64,000 nt of DNA from Paramoeba atlantica (lineage: Eukaryota; Discosea), in contig CDRNVI010000074.1 in NCBI GenBank assembly GCA_977017575.1, forward strand, positions 59,753 to 123,752. Direction: 5' to 3'. This document shows positions 17,418 to 25,808 of the stretch, in pieces. Each line of letters starts with the position of its first letter. The stretch's first letter is position 1. The position numbers and the translations under genes were made by a program. The notes under the pieces are model-generated. The model had not been told where the DNA came from. It saw nothing but the letters and a program-made list of their open reading frames with translations, and searched no databases.

Positions 17418-18905
17418 ATGCAGTACCAGGGCTCATCCGCGGGTACGTGTATGTTCTGTCGCCAAACAGGTCACACTCCCATCAACTGCCCCAATAAAAA
17501 GGCTGGTGTGAATCCCACCGCGTCAGGTGGAGACAGCATGAATATACAACCCATTGAATCACTTTCTCCCTACATTGGCGGCCGATGGGTCATCAAAGCT
17601 CGTGTCACAGATAAGTCCCCTGTCCGAACGTGGTCCAATGCCCGCAGCCAGGGAAAGCTCTTCTCCATGACCCTAGTCGACCAAAGTGGGCCGATACGTG
17701 CGACAGTGTTTCAAGAGGGTGTTGACAAGTTTTACGAAACCCTGGTGGAGGGCAATGTGTACACCTTTTCGAAAGGTCAAATTAAGACAGCAAACAAAAA
17801 ATTTTCCGCAGTCAATTGTGAGTACGAGCTCTCCTTTGACAAAGACACTGAAATCACCTCCGTCCGTGCGTCAGATGCACTCAACAAGGTTCTCCCCCTC
17901 AAAGTGTTCAACTTCGTCCCCATCGGCTCCTTGAAAGGCAAAGAAAAAGGCAGCACCCTTGACGTCATCGGTCTCATCACCGCGATTCAAAACCCCCAAA
18001 CCATTACCACCAAAATCGGCCAATCCCTGATCAAACGCAACATCTCCCTGGCGGACCAGACCGCTCAAATCGACGTCGTCGTCTGGGACATTCTCGCCAC
18101 CAACTGGGATCTCCCCGTCGGTGCGGTCATCGGGATCAAGTCCGCCCGGCTCTCGGAGTTCAACGGGGAGCTCACCCTCTCCCTCGGCCACAGCTCCACC
18201 CTCGAGCGCTCCCCCCCGGAGTCCCACATCCAGACCCTCCGGCAGTGGTTCCGCAGCTGTGACGGTGTCATCCAGGTCCCCAACCTGTCGCTCTCCGACG
18301 GCACCTCGAGCTCGCGTGGGCCGGTGCAGTACCGCAACACGCTCGAGGAGATCCCCCGGCTGGGGCTGGGGAGGGGGGAGAAGCCGGACTACATCCACGT
18401 GCGGGCCACGATTACGCACATTAAGGCGGATAGCTTAATGTACGACGCGTGCCCGACGTGTCACAAGAAGCTGATTCCGGTGGGGATGGAGACGGCACTG
18501 CGGTGTGAGAAGTGTGACAAGACGTACAGTGTCTCGGAGCCACGGTATTTGGTGGCGCTGATGATTAGTGATGGGACAAGTCAAAACTGGGTTACGGTGT
18601 TTGATGAGCACGCGAGTAAGATTTTTGGTATGAGTGCGGCGGAGATGAAGCGGCAGGCCATGGAGGATCCGAATTTCATATCGTATGTTTGTACGAGCCG
18701 GATGTATGCGCAGTTTGTGGCCGCGATACGGGTGAAGGAGGAGAGGTTTGGGGATGGCTTTGAGGAGCGGGTGAAGCTCAGTCTGGTGAACCCGTTTCGG
18801 TGGATTGGAAACCTTCCGCCGATGATTGGAGAGGATGGACCGCTGTCCACGTTTGCCTATGAGCTTCAAATCATGCTGCGCGAGATCGACCTCTTCTTTG
18901 CGTAA
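17418..18905 (+). CDS. RPA1: Replication protein A large subunit with N-terminal zinc knuckle
   Basis: A 495-residue ssDNA-binding protein carrying the three OB folds A, B and C of RPA70. Evidence is the start of DBD-A (GGRWVIKARVTDKSPVRTW), DBD-B (DVIGLITAIQN...) and DBD-C with its zinc ribbon CPTC at 345-348 and CEKC at 363-366. The N-terminal protein-interaction domain (70N) is absent, as known for kinetoplastid RPA1. In its place is a CCHC zinc knuckle (CMFCRQTGHTPINC, residues 11-24) before DBD-A. RPA coats single-stranded DNA in replication, repair and recombination and recruits ATR, which is encoded 7 kb downstream. Codon use becomes strikingly GC-rich from about 17,880 to 18,650 and then returns towards the local level. 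Confidence 0.95.
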   Translation: MQYQGSSAGTCMFCRQTGHTPINCPNKKAGVNPTASGGDSMNIQPIESLSPYIGGRWVIKARVTDKSPVRTWSNARSQGKLFSMTLVDQSGPIRATVFQEGVDKFYETLVEGNVYTFSKGQIKTANKKFSAVNCEYELSFDKDTEITSVRASDALNKVLPLKVFNFVPIGSLKGKEKGSTLDVIGLITAIQNPQTITTKIGQSLIKRNISLADQTAQIDVVVWDILATNWDLPVGAVIGIKSARLSEFNGELTLSLGHSSTLERSPPESHIQTLRQWFRSCDGVIQVPNLSLSDGTSSSRGPVQYRNTLEEIPRLGLGRGEKPDYIHVRATITHIKADSLMYDACPTCHKKLIPVGMETALRCEKCDKTYSVSEPRYLVALMISDGTSQNWVTVFDEHASKIFGMSAAEMKRQAMEDPNFISYVCTSRMYAQFVAAIRVKEERFGDGFEERVKLSLVNPFRWIGNLPPMIGEDGPLSTFAYELQIMLREIDLFFA

Positions 18906-19309
18906 TGGAAAGTGCCGCTGGATACAACAAAAGCATGATATTTGTTTTTTCACAAGTATGTTCAATCGCACTTTGAGACGGTTAAAAGTGAAAAATATTT
19001 GCAAAATGTACACTGAGTTAGAATTTTGTTGTTTGTGATTCGTTGTGAAGGCTCATGACAGACCATTGCAATGCCATGACTATTTTCAATACACAATGAA
19101 ATTTGGCAAGTAGCATGATATGGAAAGTGGTTCAGAAATGAACGTCACATAGCAGGAAGACTTATTCGTAGGATGCAGATGCGCTGCCTTTTTACATTAC
19201 ATGACACTTTGAGTAATATTAGTCTCGAACGCGGACACTAAAATGAGTGATTATATTGTCCTGATATCTTGCACAACGATTCACTAAGTTTACCCATACA
19301 TGTATATGC
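18906..19309. other. Spacer between RPA1 and the LRR gene
   Basis: AT-rich, with no recognisable gene or repeat. A weak pyrimidine tract and AG (CACTAAG, about 19289) precede the next start codon. Confidence 0.4.
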
Positions 19310-20497
19310 ATGACGCAAAACCTGCAACTGTCGCCGATGTTAGAAATAGGTGAGTCTTTTTTATCGTCAGATCCTTCCACCTTTGACTGCGATGAATACG
19401 AAAAGACTCTAAGCGGACAGCCTATATCGTTGTGTCTGAGCTATACAAGTTGCATGCAACCTGAACACTGTTCGACCCACGTAAACTTGCTTGGAGACAG
19501 ACGTAAGTTGATGGAGAATGTTTTAGTTCTTGACATTGGGGGAAATCGATGGGGTCCGGATCAAGCGCGAGATATACTCCCCCAATGGTTGGCTTTACTT
19601 CCAAATTTGCGAGAGCTCGATATACGTGATAATAAGTTATTACCTAGGGGAGCTCGTATTTTATTTTCTATGCTAGCGCAACACTGCCGCAAATCTCTTC
19701 AAAAGTTGTCTCTGAACGAAAATATGATTGGCGACGAAGGACTCTTGGTCCTCGAGGAAAACATACTCCCTAATCTGGTGAGTCTTAACCTTGTTACAAA
19801 TTTTATAACCGCGAAAGGTCTCGTATCTTTGTCGAAAATTTTAAGAAGCATTCCGCAAACTATCGAAGAGCTCACTCTAGACTACAATCCGATTGGTAAT
19901 GAAGGCGTACGAATACTTTGTGAATGCTTGTCACGTCAATCAACGCCGCTACGCCTACTTAGTTTGGGTGACTGCCACTTTGGCAATGACGCTTGCGTAT
20001 CCCTTGCTGCATATTTGGGTTCACCCGCATGCCAACTTTCTGAATTAAACCTGAGTGTAAATCGTATTCAAGTATCAGGCATGACCGTTCTTGCAAAAGG
20101 GGTGTATCAGTGCTATTCCTTGCGCTCTCTTGACCTTGGAGGAAACGATCTTGGCGATCAAAGTATGCTTGAAATCATGGTACCGAATCTGCATTTCTTT
20201 TCTCATTTGCGTATATTGGACCTTAGTTGCATAGGAATGACTGATCCAATGGGGTATAAGCTTGCAGCGAAGATGAAGAAACTACAAATGCTAGAAAAAG
20301 GAACGATAATCCATATAAACGGAAATAATCTGTCAAATGATGTGTTTCAGAAGTTTTGCAGGACAGACAATTGTTCTCCGTTAAAATTCGTTCCGACGAA
20401 GCTAGTCAGAACGGATTCGCGAATTGCTCCGCGGATGGCTAATGACCGGAGCAACTATAACGTCCGCGTCGCGAAGATCATGTACGGATGTCATTGA
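19310..20497 (+). CDS. Leucine-rich-repeat protein, ribonuclease-inhibitor type
   Basis: A 395-residue protein with about eight LRRs of the 27-29 residue ribonuclease-inhibitor class. Repeats show L-x-x-L-x-L or L-x-L plus a conserved N (for example LRELDIRDNKL, LQKLSLNENMIGDEG, LVSLNLVTNFITAKG, LSELNLSVNRI, LRSLDLGGNDLGDQS, LRILDLSCIGM). The first 70 residues and last 60 lack repeats, and the C terminus is basic. There is no signal peptide, membrane span, kinase or NACHT domain. Such free-standing RNI-LRR proteins are common in flagellates and often act as scaffolds, for example in the axoneme or basal body, but the partner here cannot be told. The stop codon overlaps an ATG of another frame, but the next gene probably starts at 20671. 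Confidence 0.85.
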   Translation: MTQNLQLSPMLEIGESFLSSDPSTFDCDEYEKTLSGQPISLCLSYTSCMQPEHCSTHVNLLGDRRKLMENVLVLDIGGNRWGPDQARDILPQWLALLPNLRELDIRDNKLLPRGARILFSMLAQHCRKSLQKLSLNENMIGDEGLLVLEENILPNLVSLNLVTNFITAKGLVSLSKILRSIPQTIEELTLDYNPIGNEGVRILCECLSRQSTPLRLLSLGDCHFGNDACVSLAAYLGSPACQLSELNLSVNRIQVSGMTVLAKGVYQCYSLRSLDLGGNDLGDQSMLEIMVPNLHFFSHLRILDLSCIGMTDPMGYKLAAKMKKLQMLEKGTIIHINGNNLSNDVFQKFCRTDNCSPLKFVPTKLVRTDSRIAPRMANDRSNYNVRVAKIMYGCH

Positions 20498-20670
20498 AGT
20501 ATCTTCCAGTTGAATCCCTCCTTTGGACCTATTTTGTGGAGTACAGCAATACATGTACAACATGTAAAAAGCATTGTGAGGATAAAGCCATATTAGAGCA
20601 AAGTAGATTTTATTTCTTCTTTGCTCACAATTTAAGATTTCATATTCTAATAATACGTGCATTAATAACA

Positions 20671-21192
20671 ATGAATTCAAATTCCTTGCCAAATTCGTAT
20701 TCATCGGCATTTCCAGAAACATTCGTCGAAGTTTTTTCAGAAAAGCTGAAACACCTAAATATAATCAAGGATCCTTTTCTATCTCTGCTTCTGAGCGCGT
20801 TTGAAACAGAGATGTGTCTTTCCGTCCATAATTCGTTTGAAAATGTTTTCTACACACGGAACGGAGAAAAGATGGTACCATTGCTCTCCGGAGTAGCTGA
20901 GCGTAGAAAAGAGTATGCTGCAATATGCGGTGTAGTGCATAATTTTTCTGTATCTCAGCAGTTAAAATTTTGTCGTGACTTCGGGGAAATAGGCCTGATA
21001 TGGAAGAGAGATTCTGTTGATCAACAGAGCGAACACGTGACGAATATGCTCGAATTTACAGGTCTTCAGCCGATAAATACTTCGGTTGTGCTGCTGAGCG
21101 TAATTTCTCCACGCAACGAGGGCTACGTGCCTAGAGTGGCGATTGCTGAGCTGCCAATCGTAATCAGTAATATCGAATTATTCACAACATGA
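20671..21192 (+). CDS. Hypothetical protein of 173 residues
   Basis: The frame is open from 20488, but the upstream part is Cys- and aromatic-rich low-quality coding and overlaps the LRR gene end. ATG 20671 (MNSNSLPNSYSS...) is a better start. The product has a helical N-terminal half (PETFVEVFSEKLKHL, PFLSLLLSAFETEM) and a more mixed C-terminal half with hydrophobic strands (TSVVLLSVISP, ELPIVISNIELF). No known domain, signal or membrane span is recognised. It is the last host gene before 4.6 kb of transposon DNA. Coding-like composition and strand agreement support it being real. Confidence 0.5.
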   Translation: MNSNSLPNSYSSAFPETFVEVFSEKLKHLNIIKDPFLSLLLSAFETEMCLSVHNSFENVFYTRNGEKMVPLLSGVAERRKEYAAICGVVHNFSVSQQLKFCRDFGEIGLIWKRDSVDQQSEHVTNMLEFTGLQPINTSVVLLSVISPRNEGYVPRVAIAELPIVISNIELFTT

Positions 21193-21245
21193 TCATTTGC
21201 AGTTGTAAAAATACACCCCGATAGGGCAACGATATGTACCCGTTA

Positions 21246-22784
21246 GGGCAGCGATATGTACCTCCCCCCTACAGGTCTTGTATTTTGTCCGATTTTGGAG
21301 ATATTTGGTATACCACCGTTTTTCGACCCAATCGTTCCGAATCCGAGGTCCTTTTCACTCGAGCGACCCCCTACCCCCCCTAGCCAGGTAGGGGCCAAAA
21401 TGTACGTGAACACGAATTTTGAGATAATTTTTTGGATATTTTTCGTAAAATTGAGACTTGAATACCACGTATAACGGATGGAAACAAACAGGAAGTTGAT
21501 CGTTAGTATTTCGTTAAGTGACCCTTCGCCTTCTTAACAGCCAAAAGACGCTTTCGATAGTTTCTAAAAATATTTTTGAGCAATTTTTCTGAATCACGTT
21601 GGAAGAAAGAAAAAGTTTCTCGGATTGATTCCCTGAGTTGGGTTTGATTTCTAGGTTTCAAAACGTCCTTAATGTACCGATCCATATTCGCCCACACGGT
21701 TTCGACCGGTTAAGATCGGGTGATAACGGGGGGAAGTCTAGACGGCGTCTTTCATACTTTTTCTTTACGGTAGAGTGGGTAGGGGCATTATCCATTTGAA
21801 GGATGGCACGACGATGAGTGCGAAAAAAATTAACGAAACCACTCTCCTCGTACGCCCCCAAGATGGCTGCAGCGTCAATTGATGCACCACCTGCACCATT
21901 GTACACATGGTAGAAGAGGCCATAGTTATAACTATAGCCCATCCACACCATGATACCCTTTCCACCGAAAGGCTTTCTGCGGCGGTCAGATTGCCTTAGG
22001 CGTGGAGCTTTTATGCGACCGACGTAAAAGTCGTTCGTTGAACTCACGGCGCAATTGAATAATTTTTCATCCGTAAAAACAATGTTCAGGTAATCGGCGT
22101 CGCTCCACATGAGCATGTTGTTTACATATTCAAGACGCAGTTGGATGTGGCGTCGAGTAAGACCAAGGTTTTTAGCCTTGCGCAGGCGTCCATGGCCCTC
22201 TAGAAAAAGGGCTCGTCGCATGGTTCTCAAAGATACACTGTGAGATTGAGACACCTGTCGGTGTATCTCCGTAAAGGTAGGACACCCCTCATCAGTGTCT
22301 TTTTCTATTAGCTTGCATGTAGCAACGCAAGCTTTACGGTATCTAATGGTAAGCTTAGGGTTTCTACTTTTTCTCGGAGGGGTTTCGACGTGACCTCTGT
22401 TTTCAAAGTGGGTAACCCAGTATCTTACCGTCCGTGGGCTAAGTTTATGTAGCCTAGCGACCGCTTTGTATGTCTTTAGACGCTGATAATCGACTATTAA
22501 AGCCGTGCGCATCTCACGACGTACGCGTTGTGAAGGAAGACACGCGGGACGATGTCGTTTCGTCATCTAAAAGCGAAAAAAAGAAAAAAAATGACCCAAT
22601 ATGGGTGTTCTGGAAAAATCATGTTTTTTTCCTCATTTTTTCGAGGTTTCGATATGAACCAGCTTTCCACGAGTGAAAAGGACCTCGGATTCGGAACGAT
22701 TGGGTCGAAAAACGGTGGTACACCAAATATCTCCAAAACCGGACAAAATACAAGACCTGTAGGGGGGGGTACATATCGTTGCCC
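21246..22784 (-). mobile_element. Tc1/mariner-type element with long terminal inverted repeats
   Basis: Terminal inverted repeats of roughly 110 bases: the left (about 21246-21360, starting GGGCAGCGATATGTACC) is complementary to the right (about 22675-22784, ending GGTACATATCGTTGCCC), with few mismatches. The TIRs share GACCTCGGATTCGGAACG and CAAATATCTCCAAAA. The left end is partly duplicated (a second GGGCAACGATATGTACCC at about 21224). TA lies before the left end; the right flank is less clear. The element encodes one transposase on the minus strand and is about 1.54 kb, typical for the family. Confidence 0.85.
21503..22566 (-). pseudogene. Tc1/mariner transposase, one frame break
   Basis: The N-terminal part (start at 22566) has a helix-turn-helix (YKAVARLHKLSPRTVRYW) and a second DNA-binding region rich in Arg. 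The DDE catalytic core follows: FTDEKLF (first Asp), ILQMDNAPTHS (second Asp) and PPLSPDLN (third acid region). After SPDLN a missing base shifts the frame. The rest (VETVWANMDRYIKD and the basic tail to GHLTKY) is read in the frame ending at 21503. With a single break, this copy is inactive by itself but probably young. Confidence 0.85.
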
Positions 22785-23130
22785 ATCACTGTATGGAGGG
22801 TGGTATTTGTCGGATATGGGGGCTACTCCGGAACTATTGAACCTCACCAGAAGCGGACGTGTGATCCCATAGCACATTAAAGCCTCTCCTTGGATGAGCG
22901 GAAAATCGTCGCAGCAACAGTCTATTACTTCCCTGGGCTGAATTTCGAAGAATAAACATTTGCAAAAAAGATGCCCCCTTCTAGAGTAGCGTCGAGGATC
23001 GGGTCTCGAACCCAAATATTGCAGAATATTTTTCCTATTATTTTTTCTATAATAAACCACATTCCCGGTTAACATACCTATACATTGGATAACATACCGG
23101 GGGGTATGTTCTTCTGGCCCGCAACACTTA
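22785..23130. other. Spacer between the first Tc1 element and a short repeat
   Basis: No gene is seen. A segment at about 23045-23110 (CCACATTCCCGGTTAACATACC, then a G-run flanked by ACATACC/GTATGTT) resembles, in part inverted and in part direct, the DNA at 25,620-25,700 on the other side of the second Tc1 element. Confidence 0.35.
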
Positions 23131-23340
23131 CAGTAACATACATCCCTCGTCCCACGGCTTTTTGTCCCATGGACTCTGTCGGTAGAGAGGTCCAGGCAAC
23201 TCGCCTCTCTTTATGGAGCCGGACGGGCGCACTGCAACCGACCGCTGCCTCGCGATAAGACGAGGCAGAGCCACACCCAGTGGTCCTCAAGGGGAAGTCT
23301 CAAGGTATACCCACCAGGTATACCACACAAGGGAAATGAG
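23131..23340 (+). repeat. Diverged copy of the short structured repeat
   Basis: The segment GAGGCAGAGCCACACCCAG followed by TGGTCCTCAAGGGGAAGTC matches the corresponding part of the short repeat found in every SL array unit and inside LINE B. It has two hairpins: AGAGAGG/CCTCTCT (about 23190-23217) and CTGCCTCG/CGAGGCAG (about 23246-23270). It shows that this family also occurs outside the array. Confidence 0.6.
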
Positions 23341-23509
23341 TCACTCTTCGTACGTCGCAGAAGGATTGAATACACAAAGTTTTGAAAGGGACTGCGCAGT
23401 TAGGCTCTCTATTTTTCGAATGTACAAGAGGAAACGAGGGTATTATTCAGAAAACTGGTCCAAAGAAAGTATTTTGTCTGCACCCAAAATGTTTATATTT
23501 TGATCGCGC

Positions 23510-23605
23510 CCAACGACACCAACCCCCTAGTTATTTGTCATCTACCGAACGCCCCCCCCTAGTTTTTCGTCACACATCCAACCCCCCTAGTTATTTGCCC
23601 CTTTT
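23510..23605. repeat. Three degenerate copies of a C-run plus TAGTTATTTG unit
   Basis: CCAACCCCCTAGTTATTTG, a variant CGAACGCCCCCCCCTAGTTTTTCG and CCAACCCCCCTAGTTATTTG occur at intervals of about 35 bases. It is a short local tandem repeat next to the second Tc1 element. Confidence 0.6.
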
Positions 23606-23627
23606 CTCCAAAAAGCGGTGACAATTA

Positions 23628-25611
23628 AGAGGGTTGAAACCTGTTAATTTTTGCCGGGTTTTGCCAGGTTTTGCCAGGACACCTACTTTTGGGGGCGTCA
23701 TTTTGGGAGACGTGTCACGGCTTCAAGAAGGGGTATCTTGTGAAAACAACGTCGTAGAAAGCTAGTACACTGAGTCATCCGCCAGAACTCAGCGTGGTGT
23801 GGGCCTCATAGAAAATAAGAATTTTAGGTAAGAAGAATTTTAGGTTATAGAGTTTATCTTACACTATTACATTGTTTATCTTACACTGTTACATTTTGCA
23901 CTCTATATGAGGCCCACACCACGTTACGTAAGGAAACAAATTGCAGAGCTCTACGACAGCGGTGTGTCTATGAGGTCCATCTCTGATACTGTAAATTTAA
24001 GTATCTCAACAATTTCTATGATATTAAAGAAAGAAAGGCCTGATACTCTCAGGATGCAGGGTGGACGCCCTCGAAAGCTTTCCGAGCCGTGCACACGCCG
24101 TGTGCGACGACTTGTGTTCTCCGGAAATTCTGCGCGAGAGGTATCATCTCAGCTGCGCCGCAAGGGCGTTGCTGATGTTGTTCCTCAGTCTATCCGAGTT
24201 TCGATGCACCGCTTCGGACACAAAGGTAGAAAGCGTGTCCGCAAGCCCTACCTGTCCAAGCGCCATCGCAAGCTTCGGATGGACTTTGCCACGGCCCATG
24301 AGCACTGGACAGTGCACGACTGGGCTCCAGTTGTATGGTCGGACGAGACGAAGATCTCGCGCTTTGAAACGGGGGGAATTCTTTGGACATGGGGGACCCC
24401 GGGGGAGGAACTGGGTGAAAAAGGGGTAATTCCCACGGTAAAGTACGGAGGGGGGCACATCATGATTTGGGCGTGCATGTCCCGAAGCGGTGTGGGGCAT
24501 GTGCGTCTAGTTCAAGGGAACCTGAACGCCACACAGTACGTCGAGATTCTTGAAGAGAATCTTGCCCCCTCCATCGAAACTATGCGTCTAGACCCCCCAA
24601 TGGTCATCTTCCAACAAGATAATGACCCCAAGCACACAAGCCATTGTGCGCAACGGCACCTCCGGGGTACCGGGTTTGAAGTCATGCGGTGGCCCCCGCA
24701 GTCCCCTGACTTAAATCCAATCGAAAACGTTTGGGGGGAACTCAAGCGGCGCCTTGCAGCGCACGATGATCCACCAAGCGGGGTCCGAGAGTTGTGGGAG
24801 AGGGTAAAAATGGAATGGGCGAACATACCACCCTCAGTATGTGTGCCCAGGTGGACAGTATGCCTGCCCGTATGAAGGCAGTGCTGAAGGCTCGTGGGGG
24901 GAATACTAAATACTAATTTTAGGGGCATAATCTCTCTTGGGCGATTACGTTTCATCTATTTTTTGGGACAAGATTTTCTCTATAATAGGTAGCAAAAAAA
25001 CCTTTCGAATGCTAAACTTTTTTATATTCATTCTTATTTCTTTGGTAGAACGAACTGAGGTGAGCTATCTACGGGTACTATTAGGTGACACTCATGCCTA
25101 CACTACTAGCACACATTACCAGCGCAACGGTGATATTTAATCAATAGCTCTATACAAAAGAAATAAAAACGAAACATTCGAACGGTTTTTTTGCTGACTA
25201 TATATAAGTTTTTTTGCTGACTGTATAAGTCTCAAACTCTCAAACTACTACAAGTGATATGATTTTGAAAAACTGTTTTTTAAGCCAAGTTTTTCACCAA
25301 GTTGACTTTTTCAATTTTCTTTTCAGAAAAAACCGAACTTGGCGGCCCCGTCCTGTTGATACCAGGGGGAGTCGTCCCCGAGTACGCGGGTGGAAAATGT
25401 GCGCCAAGACCTCGGCTACCCTTTCTGGGGGTTTATTTAGAAAAATATTTTTTTCACAATTTTCATTTTTTGTGGCGCAAAAAATGTTTTGCAGCGCACG
25501 ATGAAGACCAAGTATGTTCTTCACTAATTTTGACAAAGTACTATCTTCGCCACCTCAATGAGGAATATGCGGGTTTTGCCAGCTTTTGCCTTTCATAGGT
25601 TTCAACCCTCT
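23628..25611 (+). mobile_element. Second Tc1/mariner-type element
   Basis: The ends carry the inverted sequence AGAGGGTTGAAACCT (left, 23628) and AGGTTTCAACCCTCT (right, 25597-25611). Behind the left one is TTTTGCCGGGTTTTGCCAGG, and before the right one GGGTTTTGCCAGCTTTTGCC in related form. TA dinucleotides abut the ends. The transposase occupies the first half. The 3' part (24,917-25,596) is AT-rich and holds no gene. The span is about 2 kb. A wider pair of flanking similarities at 23,045 and 25,690 suggests a possible larger or nested structure. Confidence 0.6.
23907..24916 (+). pseudogene. Tc1/mariner transposase, frame lost near the C terminus
   Basis: Starts at an ATG with a helix-turn-helix (IAELYDSGVSMRSISDTV) and a GRPRKL AT-hook-like linker. 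The DDE core reads VVWSDETKISRF (first Asp), VIFQQDNDPKHTS (second Asp) and SPDLNPIENVWGELKRRL (third acid). The listed frame runs to 24875, but homology changes frame near 24,828. The family C terminus (DSMPARMKAVLKARGG, ending NTKY) is found in the next frame, ending at 24916. Only this one break is seen, so the copy is young. Confidence 0.9.
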
Positions 25612-25791
25612 AAGTAGGGGGGGTATAGTACCTACATTGTATATCTTGATAACACACCGGGGGGGGGTATATAACTAACCGGAAATGTGGCTTACATAAA
25701 CAGAGTAAAGGAAACTTCATGCACTTGATGTCATCAGTATACCAGCATAAACGTATAGCATTAAAGTGCCTAGCACAACAAATTTATACTA

Positions 25792-25805
25792 TATCTTTTT
25801 GTTAG
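25792..25805 (+). promoter_or_regulatory. Probable trans-splice acceptor of ATR
   Basis: TATCTTTTTGTTAG ends three bases before the ATR start codon, leaving an extremely short 5' UTR after SL addition. It is the clearest polypyrimidine-AG signal in the window. Confidence 0.5.
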
Positions 25806-25808
25806 ATT

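Noticed and set aside
20488-20670. N-terminal extension of the 173-residue protein
   Set aside because: It overlaps the LRR gene stop and has poor coding character. The ATG at 20671 is the better start.
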